Below, piece by piece: positions 25,120 through 32,977 of a DNA stretch of 64,000 nucleotides. The stretch comes from Tamilnaduibacter salinus (GTDB lineage Bacteria > Pseudomonadota > Gammaproteobacteria > Pseudomonadales > Oleiphilaceae). The position numbers were made by a program, and so were the translations under genes. The notes under the pieces were generated by a model, which saw only the letters and a list, made by a program, of their open reading frames with translations, searched no databases and had not been told where the DNA came from. The DNA lies in contig NZ_QEKQ01000008.1 of the NCBI RefSeq assembly GCF_003096655.1, positions 62,001 to 126,000 of the forward strand. The letters run 5' to 3'. Each line of letters opens with the position of its first letter. Position 1 is the first letter of the stretch.

Positions 25120-26919
25120 ATGCCTGATTACAAAGCGCCCCTGCGTGATATCAAGTTCGTCATGTCCGAGCTGCTGGACAGTGAGCAGCACTACGCCAGT
25201 CTGGAAGGTGCCGAAGACGCAACGCCGGATATGGTAGATGCCATCATCGGAGAAGGTGCCAAGTTCTGTGAACAGGTGCTGTCACCGCTGAACCAGGTGG
25301 GCGACCAGGAGGGCTGTACCTGGAGCGAGGACGGCGTGAAGACGCCGACCGGTTTCAAGGAAGCCTATCAGCAGTACGTCGAGGGCGGCTGGCCGTCCAT
25401 GGCGGCGGACGTTGAGTATGGCGGCCAGGGGCTGCCGAACTCCGTCAACCTCGTCATGAGTGAAATGGTGGGGACCGCCAACTGGGCCTGGGGCATGTAC
25501 CCGGGGCTGAGCCACGGTGCCATCAATACCCTCGAAAGCCACGGCACCGAAGAACAGAAGCAGACCTACCTGACGAAACTGATCAGCGGTGAGTGGACGG
25601 GCACCATGTGCCTGACCGAGGCCCACTGCGGTTCCGACCTGGGGACGCTTCGCTCCAAGGCAGAGCCCAACTCGGACGGCAGCTACAGCATCACCGGTAC
25701 CAAGATCTTCATCTCGGCCGGCGACCACGACATGGCCGAGAACATCGTCCACATTGTCCTGGCCCGTCTGCCGGACGCGCCGAAGGGCACCAAGGGCATT
25801 TCCCTGTTCATCGTGCCCAAGTACCTGCCGGGTGAGGATGGCAGCGCTGGTGAGAAGAACGCCGTCAGCTGCGGCTCCATCGAACACAAGATGGGTATCC
25901 ACGGTAACGCCACCTGCGTCATGAACTTTGATGGCGCCAAGGGCTGGCTGATCGGCCCGGAAAACAAGGGGCTGAACTGCATGTTCACCTTTATGAACGT
26001 GGCCCGTCTGGGAACCGCGATTCAGGGGCTGAGCCATGCGGAGCTGGGCTTCCAGGGGTCACTCGACTACGCCCGTGAACGTCTGGCGATGCGTGCACTG
26101 TCGGGACCGAAGAACCCGGAAGGCAGCGCCGACCCGATCATCGTCCACCCGGACGTGCGCCGGATGCTGCTCACCCAGAAGTCGATTGCCGAGGGTGCCC
26201 GTGCCCTCATTTACATGGCCGCGCAGCAGAGCGATATCCTGCATCAGGGCAAGACCGAGGAAGAGCGCCAGGCTGCGGACGACATGATGGGTTTCCTGAC
26301 CCCGATTGCGAAGGCATTCCTGACCGAAATGGGCCACGAGTCCGCCAATCTGGGTGTGCAGGTCTTCGGCGGTCACGGTTACATTTCTGAGTGGGGCATG
26401 GAGCAGAACGTTCGCGATGCCCGCATCGGCATGATCTACGAAGGCACCACCGGCATCCAGGCGCTGGACCTGCTGGGCCGGAAGGTTCTGATGACCCAGG
26501 GCGAGTCCCTGAAGGGCTTCACCAAGCTCGTGCACGTGTTCTGCAAGGAGAACGCGGATAACGAGCAGATGAAGGAGTTCATCGAACCGCTCCAGGCGCT
26601 GAACAAGGAGTGGGGCGAGATCACCATGACCATTGGCAAGAACGCCATGAAGAACCGGGACGAGGTGGGCGCTGCCTCCTTCGATTACCTGATGTACTCG
26701 GGTTACGCGGTCTTCGCCTACCTCTGGGCCCGTATGGCCAAGGTAGCGCTGGACAAGATGGCGGAAGGCACTGAAGAGGAAGCGTTCTACAACGCCAAGG
26801 TGGAAACGGCCCGCTTCTACTTCAAGCGTCTGCTGCCGCGCTCACGCGGGCACGTGGCCATGCTTGAAGCGGGCGCGGACTCACTGATGGCACTGCCGGA
26901 AGATCAGTTCGCGTTCTGA
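25120..26919 (+). CDS. Acyl-CoA dehydrogenase, ~600-residue DmdC-like type
   Basis: 599 residues. The short N-terminal domain (MPDYKAPLRDIKFVMSELLD) is followed by the standard dehydrogenase N, middle and C domains and an extra C-terminal domain. CLTEAHCGSDLGTLRSKAEP is in the flavin region and YEGTTGIQALDLLGRK carries the catalytic base (Glu441). This architecture is shared by the 3-methylmercaptopropionyl-CoA dehydrogenase DmdC and by pseudomonad enzymes next to the bio operon. The substrate may be fatty acyl-CoA or a short thioether acyl-CoA. The start at 25120 gives the conserved N-terminus. A paralogue is at 32978. Confidence 0.9.
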   Translation: MPDYKAPLRDIKFVMSELLDSEQHYASLEGAEDATPDMVDAIIGEGAKFCEQVLSPLNQVGDQEGCTWSEDGVKTPTGFKEAYQQYVEGGWPSMAADVEYGGQGLPNSVNLVMSEMVGTANWAWGMYPGLSHGAINTLESHGTEEQKQTYLTKLISGEWTGTMCLTEAHCGSDLGTLRSKAEPNSDGSYSITGTKIFISAGDHDMAENIVHIVLARLPDAPKGTKGISLFIVPKYLPGEDGSAGEKNAVSCGSIEHKMGIHGNATCVMNFDGAKGWLIGPENKGLNCMFTFMNVARLGTAIQGLSHAELGFQGSLDYARERLAMRALSGPKNPEGSADPIIVHPDVRRMLLTQKSIAEGARALIYMAAQQSDILHQGKTEEERQAADDMMGFLTPIAKAFLTEMGHESANLGVQVFGGHGYISEWGMEQNVRDARIGMIYEGTTGIQALDLLGRKVLMTQGESLKGFTKLVHVFCKENADNEQMKEFIEPLQALNKEWGEITMTIGKNAMKNRDEVGAASFDYLMYSGYAVFAYLWARMAKVALDKMAEGTEEEAFYNAKVETARFYFKRLLPRSRGHVAMLEAGADSLMALPEDQFAF

Positions 26920-26944
26920 ATGACCGCCGGATGTCGTTCTGGAT

Positions 26945-26977
26945 ATGCCCGCCAGCAACAAGGCGGGCATTTTTTTA
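26945..26977 (+). terminator. Rho-independent terminator after acyl-CoA dehydrogenase
   Basis: ATGCCCGCC (26945-26953) pairs perfectly with GGCGGGCAT (26962-26970), eight-base loop, then seven T residues. It lies between the convergent dehydrogenase and response-regulator genes. Confidence 0.92.
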
Positions 26978-26994
26978 TCCGTTAGGGCGGGCGG

Positions 26995-27630
26995 TCAGCG
27001 GAGACCGAGCGGATCGACAGCGCCGGCTGCGATGGCAATGCCCGTGACATCCTGAACCCGACTCACGCCAAGACGCTTCATGACCCGGGAGCGATAAAGG
27101 TCGACTGTCTTGGTGCCGACACCCAGCATGTCAGCGATTTCACGGCTGGTATAGCCTCGCGCCAATGGCAGAAATACGTCCTTCTCTCGGGGTGTCAGTC
27201 GGGCCATCCGAGCCTCGATGTCCGGGTGGAAGCGCTGAACGTTGTTGCTCGATCCATAACTTTGAATGGCCTGCTGGACGCTGTCGAGCAGTAACTGTTC
27301 GTTGAAGGGTTTTTCAATAAAATCGAAGGCGCCGCTTTTGAAGGCGCGAACGGCGATGGGCACGTCCGCGTGACCCGAGATGAACAAGACCGGAAGCTCG
27401 ATGCCTTGGCTCTGCAACTCCTCCTGTACATTGAGCCCACCCAGACCCGGCATCCGGACATCAAGGATGATGCAGCCGCCCAGATTGGGGTCCACATGCT
27501 CAAGGAAATCCCGTCCGTCCGTGAATCCTTCAACCCTGAGGCCGACTGATTCAAGCAGCCAGCGGGTTGAATCAAGCATGCCAGTATCGTCGTCAACGAC
27601 ATAAACCACTTTGTTGTCCAGGTTTTTCAT
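26995..27630 (-). CDS. FixJ/NarL-type response regulator
   Basis: 211 residues. The receiver domain has VYVVDDDTGMLDS and the phospho-acceptor Asp57 in CIILDVRMPG, then FISGHAD and the conserved Lys of FDFIEKPFNEQ. A LuxR-type helix-turn-helix (LTPREKDVFLPLARGYTSREIADMLGVGTKTVDLYRSRVMKRLGV, given here as its span ~144-190) follows; this arrangement is FixJ-like. It is 48 bp downstream of the PAS histidine kinase and surely its partner. It lies among acyl-CoA catabolism genes, so control of those genes is a fair inference. Confidence 0.92.
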   Translation of the reverse strand: MKNLDNKVVYVVDDDTGMLDSTRWLLESVGLRVEGFTDGRDFLEHVDPNLGGCIILDVRMPGLGGLNVQEELQSQGIELPVLFISGHADVPIAVRAFKSGAFDFIEKPFNEQLLLDSVQQAIQSYGSSNNVQRFHPDIEARMARLTPREKDVFLPLARGYTSREIADMLGVGTKTVDLYRSRVMKRLGVSRVQDVTGIAIAAGAVDPLGLR

Positions 27631-27678
27631 AACGCAGTCTTATTCGCGGTTTGTTGCAAGGGCCTGGTCTTTGCTCAG

Positions 27679-29475
27679 TCAGGAAGAACGCTTTTCGTCC
27701 GGAGCCTGTTCACCCGGGAACCGGCAGATAAGTTCAAGCCCGCCCTTTGGGCCGTTGCGGGCATCCAGGAAGCCGCCAAAGCCTTCAACGAGCGACCGAC
27801 TCATGGAGAGGCCAAGGCCGAGTCCCTGTTCCTTACTGGTATAGAAGGGGGTAAAAATGTTTCTCAGTCCTTCTTCGCTCATACCGGGGCCCTGGTCCCG
27901 GACCGTGACAATCAGGCTGCCGTCTGGGCCTGGTGTTGTGCTGATGTGGATGTCGGACGATTGATTGCCCCAGCGTTCGCAGTTCGCATCAATGGCGTTG
28001 CGAATTAGGTTCAGAAGCACCTGTTCGATGAGAACGGGATCTGCTGTGATCTGGGGGCAGCGAGCTTCCAGTGCCTGGTGGATGGTGACATGTTTCTTGT
28101 CGGCTTCCCATCGACAGAGCTGGACGGCGGTCTGAATCACCTCGTCGAGGGCAATGCGGCAGACCCGTCGTTGGCCTTTCTGCAGAAAATTTCTCAGGCG
28201 CTTGATGACTTCAGAGGCGTGATTGGCGTGGTGAGTGATTCTCTGCAGCCCCTCCCTGACCTTCTCCAGACGAGTCTCGTCGAGGGGCGGTTCAAGGTAA
28301 CGCTGACTGGCATTTGCATAATTAACAATCGTAGCCAGGGGTTGGTTCATCTCATGGGCAATCCCCGACGCCAGTTCACCCATCGTGGCGAGTCGGGCTG
28401 CATGCGCAAGCTCTTCCTGGTGGCGTCGTTGCTCGCTTTCCCGCAGGGCGCGCTCGGTCATGTCCCGATTGACCAGCGAGTAGTAGGGACTGCCTGTGGC
28501 CGGCTGATGTGACAGGAGAACAAGAGAGACCGGCAGAGCCCGCCCCGCTCCGATGATGTGCAACTCGCTCTCGGTCTCCCAGACCCCATACTTGTCCGCC
28601 TCGGGCAGGCCGTTGGCTATCAGGCGATCCAGTTCCGATGAGTCCATTAGATCCGCCAGGTGCGGTAAATCGTCTTCGTCCCGTTCCTCAAGCCCGAGCG
28701 CCTTGCGTGCAGCAGGGTTCACGTACGTCAGTCGGCCCGAACGCTCCGAGAACAAGACAAGATCGGTGTTCGCCTCCACAACCTGAGCAAGACGTCGATT
28801 GGTCTCGGCGGAATTGACGCGGGCGGTCACGTCCCGAGAAACACTGATGATTTCCACAACCGCGCCGGTGTACGTCTCGCGGATGGCCCGGCAGGCGGTT
28901 TCGAACCAGCGACGGGAGCCGCTTCGATGTGTGACCTGAAGGGTCAGCGTGGCATAGCCGGTTTCACGGAGTTGGTTGCTGATCTGGTCGCCCTGATCGG
29001 TAAGTTCCCCATTCTCGATAATAAAATGGAGTGGCTTACCCCTGAGCGTTTCTGGCGAGTAACCAAGCAGTCGCCACGAGGCGGGCGAAGCGTCTATGAA
29101 GTCACCGTTGGGGGCATGACGGGAGATCAGATCGGTCGTGTTTTCAGTAATCAGCCGGTAAAGCCGATTTGACCGGGTGGCCTCGTCGATAATGACGGTT
29201 TCGGGCGTCACGTCCCGCGCACGAGCGATGACCCGGTTGCGATCCGGATCGGGGACAAACTGCCAAAGCAGGGTGATAGTCTCCAGCCGGCTTTCCACGC
29301 CCGTAATGGCCCGCTTCTGACGAATGCAGGCTTGTGCCAGTGCTGCCACGTTCACTGGAAGAAGCGCCTCCGGACGGCTGCCGGCCGCCTCATTGCCTTC
29401 CAGAATCCGCCCGTCGCTGGTCAGGATGAGGCAGGGCTCTGGGTCGTGTGGCAGTAACAGCCCTGAGTTGGTCAT
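27679..29475 (-). CDS. Cytosolic multi-PAS sensor histidine kinase
   Basis: 598 residues and no membrane segment. About three PAS-like regions (roughly 10-100, 120-230 and 245-350, the second with NGDFIDASPASWRLLGYSPETLRG) precede a HisKA domain with ASGIAHEMNQPLATIVNYA (His374) and a HATPase with LLNLIRNAIDAN, DQGPGMSEEGLRNIFTPFY and the Gly-rich GLGLGLSMSR. The layout is FixL/DctS-like but the signal is unknown; I did not see a sure haem-binding His. AGGAG stands four bases before the ATG. It is divergent from the acyl-CoA ligase gene across a 146-bp gap with a palindrome. Confidence 0.92.
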   Translation of the reverse strand: MTNSGLLLPHDPEPCLILTSDGRILEGNEAAGSRPEALLPVNVAALAQACIRQKRAITGVESRLETITLLWQFVPDPDRNRVIARARDVTPETVIIDEATRSNRLYRLITENTTDLISRHAPNGDFIDASPASWRLLGYSPETLRGKPLHFIIENGELTDQGDQISNQLRETGYATLTLQVTHRSGSRRWFETACRAIRETYTGAVVEIISVSRDVTARVNSAETNRRLAQVVEANTDLVLFSERSGRLTYVNPAARKALGLEERDEDDLPHLADLMDSSELDRLIANGLPEADKYGVWETESELHIIGAGRALPVSLVLLSHQPATGSPYYSLVNRDMTERALRESEQRRHQEELAHAARLATMGELASGIAHEMNQPLATIVNYANASQRYLEPPLDETRLEKVREGLQRITHHANHASEVIKRLRNFLQKGQRRVCRIALDEVIQTAVQLCRWEADKKHVTIHQALEARCPQITADPVLIEQVLLNLIRNAIDANCERWGNQSSDIHISTTPGPDGSLIVTVRDQGPGMSEEGLRNIFTPFYTSKEQGLGLGLSMSRSLVEGFGGFLDARNGPKGGLELICRFPGEQAPDEKRSS

Positions 29476-29486
29476 AAATCTCCTGG

Positions 29487-29504
29487 TATAGTGAATATAC
29501 TATA
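29487..29504. promoter_or_regulatory. Palindromic putative operator between kinase and acyl-CoA ligase
   Basis: TATAGT-N6-ACTATA lies twelve bases upstream of the kinase start and ~118 upstream of the ligase. It also carries TATAAT (29501-29506, plus strand) and, on the minus strand, TATTAT/TATAGT, possible -10 elements. A site for the divergent pair's own response regulator is one reading; a plain pair of promoters is another. Confidence 0.4.
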
Positions 29505-29621
29505 ATACCTATGTGCAATCACCATATTCGACTGTTCGTGACACTATTCTGTTACTGGCTATTTTAGCCACTCTATTGGATTTCTGAAGTCTACAAAAAC
29601 AAGATTGACGAGGTCATCGGT

Positions 29622-31250
29622 ATGTCTTCCATCTACGAACACGAACTGTCACCGGTCCCGGCAAACTACTCGAGCATTTCTCCTGTTGATTTCCTGGCCC
29701 GTACCGCGAGCGTCTATCCGGATTACCCGGCCGTTATCCATGGCGCCATCCGACGAAACTGGGCGCAGACGCACGAGCGGTGTCTGAGACTGGCCTCGGC
29801 TCTCCAGGGGCGGGGAATTGGCAAGGGGGATACCGTTGCCGTAATGCTTCCGAATATTCCGGCGATGCTGGAATGCCATTTCGGTGTGCCCATGATTGGT
29901 GCCGTGCTCAACACCCTCAATGTGCGCCTGGATGCTGATGCCATTGCCTTCATGCTGGAGCATGGCGAGGCGAAGGCGTTAATTGCCGATCGGGAGTTCG
30001 GTGATGTGGTGCGTCAGGCCGTGCGGCACCTGGAGAATCCGCCCCTGCTGATCGATGTGGATGACCCCGAGTACGGCGAAGGGACGGCTGTCAGCGACCT
30101 GGAGTACGACGCCTTCCTGCAGGAGGGTGATCCGGGGTTCGAGTGGCAGGTGCCTGACGATGAGTGGGACGCCATTTCACTGAATTACACCTCGGGCACC
30201 ACCGGTAATCCGAAGGGTGTGGTCTACCATCACCGCGGCGCTTTTCAGAACGCCATGGGGAATCAGGCCGTCTGGGGCATGGGGCAGCACCCGGTCTACC
30301 TCTGGACTCTCCCAATGTTTCATTGTAACGGCTGGTGTTTCCCGTGGACTGTCACGGCCATGGCCGGGACCCACGTCTGCCTGCGGCGTGTGGACCCGGA
30401 GAAGATTCTGCAGCTGATTCGTGATCATGGGGTCACGCACATGTGCGGCGCTCCGATCATCCTGAATGCCTTGCTCAACGTCCCGGAAAACGCTCGCCCC
30501 GGCATTGATCATACGGTGAGTGCCATGACGGCAGGGGCTGCACCACCTGCCCAGGTCATCGGTGCCATCGAGCAGATGGGTATCCACATCACCCACGTTT
30601 ACGGGCTGACCGAAGTATACGGACCGGTCACGGTCTGCGCCTGGAAGGAGCGTTGGGACAGCCTGAGCCTGAACGAACGCGCCACCCTCAAGGCGCGACA
30701 GGGGGTTCGCTACCCGACGCTCGCCGGCATGATGATCGGCGATCCGGACACCATGGAGCCGGTACCAAAAGACGGCAAGACCATTGGAGAGATTTTTCTC
30801 CGGGGTAACACCGTCATGAAGGGCTATCTCAAGAAGCCGTCGGCTACCGAAGAGGCCTTCCGGGGTGGCTGGTTCCATACCGGTGATCTGGCAGTGTGGC
30901 ACGAGGATGGTTACATGGAGATCAAGGATCGCCTCAAGGACATCATCATATCCGGCGGTGAGAATATCTCCACCATTGAAGTGGAGGACACTCTGTATCG
31001 CCACCCGTCGGTTCTGGAAGCTGCGGTCGTGGCCAGACCCGACGACCGATGGGGAGAGACGCCCTGCGCTTTTGTCACTCTCAAACCGGATGCTGAATCG
31101 GTCAGTGAGGAACAGCTTATCGGTTTCTGTCGTGAGCATCTGGCCCGCTTCAAGGTCCCGAAAACAGTGGTGTTCCAGGAGCTTCCCAAAACATCCACGG
31201 GCAAGATCCAGAAGTTCGTACTCCGCGAAGAGGCTCGGTCTCTTCAGTGA
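29622..31250 (+). CDS. Acyl-CoA synthetase (AMP-forming), DmdB-like
   Basis: 542 residues of the ANL superfamily: P-loop-like motif LNYTSGTTGNPKGVVYHH, HVYGLTEVYGP, WFHTGDLAVWHEDGYMEI, and the catalytic lysine region PKTSTGKIQKF. The N-terminus and the MFHCNGWCFPW motif are typical of the clade containing 3-methylmercaptopropionyl-CoA ligase DmdB and medium-chain ligases. With DmdC-like dehydrogenases on both sides it probably activates a short or medium acid for oxidation. Clade membership is from motif memory, so the substrate is open. Confidence 0.9.
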   Translation: MSSIYEHELSPVPANYSSISPVDFLARTASVYPDYPAVIHGAIRRNWAQTHERCLRLASALQGRGIGKGDTVAVMLPNIPAMLECHFGVPMIGAVLNTLNVRLDADAIAFMLEHGEAKALIADREFGDVVRQAVRHLENPPLLIDVDDPEYGEGTAVSDLEYDAFLQEGDPGFEWQVPDDEWDAISLNYTSGTTGNPKGVVYHHRGAFQNAMGNQAVWGMGQHPVYLWTLPMFHCNGWCFPWTVTAMAGTHVCLRRVDPEKILQLIRDHGVTHMCGAPIILNALLNVPENARPGIDHTVSAMTAGAAPPAQVIGAIEQMGIHITHVYGLTEVYGPVTVCAWKERWDSLSLNERATLKARQGVRYPTLAGMMIGDPDTMEPVPKDGKTIGEIFLRGNTVMKGYLKKPSATEEAFRGGWFHTGDLAVWHEDGYMEIKDRLKDIIISGGENISTIEVEDTLYRHPSVLEAAVVARPDDRWGETPCAFVTLKPDAESVSEEQLIGFCREHLARFKVPKTVVFQELPKTSTGKIQKFVLREEARSLQ

Positions 31251-31319
31251 GTCTGGCGCGGCGGTCGCTCGGTATCGCTGCGGATCGAAAGCATTTCCAA
31301 TCGCTCAAACAAAAACAGG

Positions 31320-31344
31320 GGCGTACCAATCAGAGTGGTACGCC
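31320..31344 (+). other. Hairpin in the leader of the permease gene
   Basis: GGCGTACCA (31320-31328) pairs perfectly with TGGTACGCC (31336-31344) around a 7-base loop. There is no T-run, and the hairpin ends a few bases before the GGGGAG ribosome-binding site. It may protect the downstream message, set relative expression after processing, or be a protein-binding palindrome. Confidence 0.5.
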
Positions 31345-31361
31345 ACGGGGAGATAGTGTCA

Positions 31362-32741
31362 ATGCAACTCTACAACCGCCGTGATGGTCAGGAGCAGCCC
31401 TACTGGCCCTGTGGTCCGTTCAAGATTCGCCTGCCGTTTATCCATTACCGCTGGGAAGTGGCGGAAATGGTTCAGGGCCTGATTATGTTTGTGGTCAGCC
31501 TGGCGATGATTCCACTACTGGAGAAGTATCTGGGCCTGCCCTACGATGTCGCGCTCGCCTATGTTGTGATCTGTGGGGTCGGGTTTATGTTGCCCACCTT
31601 GCTGGGGGTGCCGCTGGTGCCTGGCTGGATTACCCCGGGTATCCCCGTGGTCCTGCTTTTCCTTGGCGATTATAAGCCAGGGGCAGAAGCCATTCAGGCG
31701 CTATTTGCGCTTCAGTTCCTGGTATTCCTGATCTTTCTGATCCTCGGTTTAACCGGCCTGGGGAGCAAGCTGGTCCAGCTGATCCCGCGTTCAATGAAAG
31801 GTGGCATTATTATTGGTGCCGGCATTGCGGCCTTGATGGGGGAGATCGAAGCCGGCGGGCGTCTGGCGGAGACGCCGATATCACTGATCCTGGGTGGACT
31901 GGTGTGTCTCTATCTGATGTTCTCGCTCTCTTTCAAGGGGTTCGTCGAGACCAATCCGATTGCCCGTAAAATCGCGAACTACGGAATGGTGCCAGGTATG
32001 GTGGTGGCCATTCTGGTCGGATTCGCCTCCGGAGAATATGAGGTTCCGAGCGTCGATATGGGCATTACCCAGCCGGCATTCGGCCAGCTTTGGAGCTATT
32101 TGCCTTTTACGGTCGGCTTTCCGGACCCCTCGGTCTTTCTCTACGCCGTGCCAACGGCCGTTATTGCCTACATCATCGCCTTTGGTGACATCATAGTCGG
32201 TAAGTCACTGATGGACCGGGTTGATCATCTACGTCGGGATGAGGTGATCGATAGCAGTATCGACCGGGTCCATCTGGTGACGGCTATCCGCAACGGCGTG
32301 CACGCATTCTTTGCGCCTTACCCGGGGTTAGCTGGTCCCATCTGGACCGCAGTGACCGCGACGATGGCGGAACGCTACAAATACGGTCGTCGTGCGATGG
32401 ATTCCATCTACAGTGGCGGTGGGACCTTTTGGATAACCGGTTTCATCGCGGTGTTCGTCCTACCCCTGGTGAGCTTCTTTCAGCCTGTGTTGCCCATTGC
32501 CCTGTCGTTGACGCTTCTGTTAACGGGCTATATCTGTCTGATGGTCGGGCTGGAGCAGCTTGAGAACAACACGGAACGCGGCATTGCGGGGACCATGGGC
32601 GTGGTCCTGGCGGTGTATGGAGCCGGTTGGGGGCTGGCAACAGGGGCTGTGTTGTATCTGCTGATCGAACGCACTGGGTTGATTGGATTCACCGAGGACC
32701 CGGAAGCCCCTGGCGTTCGTGGATCCGTCAACGAATCCTGA
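31362..32741 (+). CDS. Multi-spanning permease, NCS2/SLC23-like
   Basis: 459 residues with about twelve hydrophobic segments, beginning with a soluble QPYWPCGPFKIRLPFIHY and containing PGWITPGIPVVLLFLG, MKGGIIIGAGIAALMGEIEAG and YIIAFGDIIVG. The fold looks like the nucleobase/ascorbate (NCS2) or sulphate (SulP) type, but the match is loose and the cargo unknown. Its position between the ligase and the second dehydrogenase suggests uptake of the acid they degrade. ATG 31362, with GGGGAG ten bases upstream, is chosen over the in-frame start at 31335, which falls at the end of the hairpin loop. Confidence 0.75.
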   Translation: MQLYNRRDGQEQPYWPCGPFKIRLPFIHYRWEVAEMVQGLIMFVVSLAMIPLLEKYLGLPYDVALAYVVICGVGFMLPTLLGVPLVPGWITPGIPVVLLFLGDYKPGAEAIQALFALQFLVFLIFLILGLTGLGSKLVQLIPRSMKGGIIIGAGIAALMGEIEAGGRLAETPISLILGGLVCLYLMFSLSFKGFVETNPIARKIANYGMVPGMVVAILVGFASGEYEVPSVDMGITQPAFGQLWSYLPFTVGFPDPSVFLYAVPTAVIAYIIAFGDIIVGKSLMDRVDHLRRDEVIDSSIDRVHLVTAIRNGVHAFFAPYPGLAGPIWTAVTATMAERYKYGRRAMDSIYSGGGTFWITGFIAVFVLPLVSFFQPVLPIALSLTLLLTGYICLMVGLEQLENNTERGIAGTMGVVLAVYGAGWGLATGAVLYLLIERTGLIGFTEDPEAPGVRGSVNES

Positions 32742-32782
32742 GAGGAGATGTCGCGCCCCACCGCGACAGGACGATCTGTTTG

Positions 32783-32813
32783 GGAGCTGCCGCGACCGCG
32801 CAGCTCCTTTTTT
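32783..32813 (+). terminator. Rho-independent terminator after permease
   Basis: GGAGCTGC (32783-32790) pairs with GCAGCTCC (32800-32807), followed by six T residues. It closes the ligase-permease unit. The rest of the 236-bp gap has a TAAAAT (32890-32895) that may be a -10 for the next gene, with no clear -35. Confidence 0.88.
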
Positions 32814-32977
32814 CCGTCCATCGGCGACCCATAACGACCGGCGGAACGGGAAAAGAGCGATCGTCAATGAGAAAATGGGCGAATTCCTGTAAAATCCGCG
32901 CCTATAAATGACCAGCTCACAAGAAAGCTCGGCTCATCTCATATCTTCAACAACGCTCACATGAAGAGGATGTCTCG

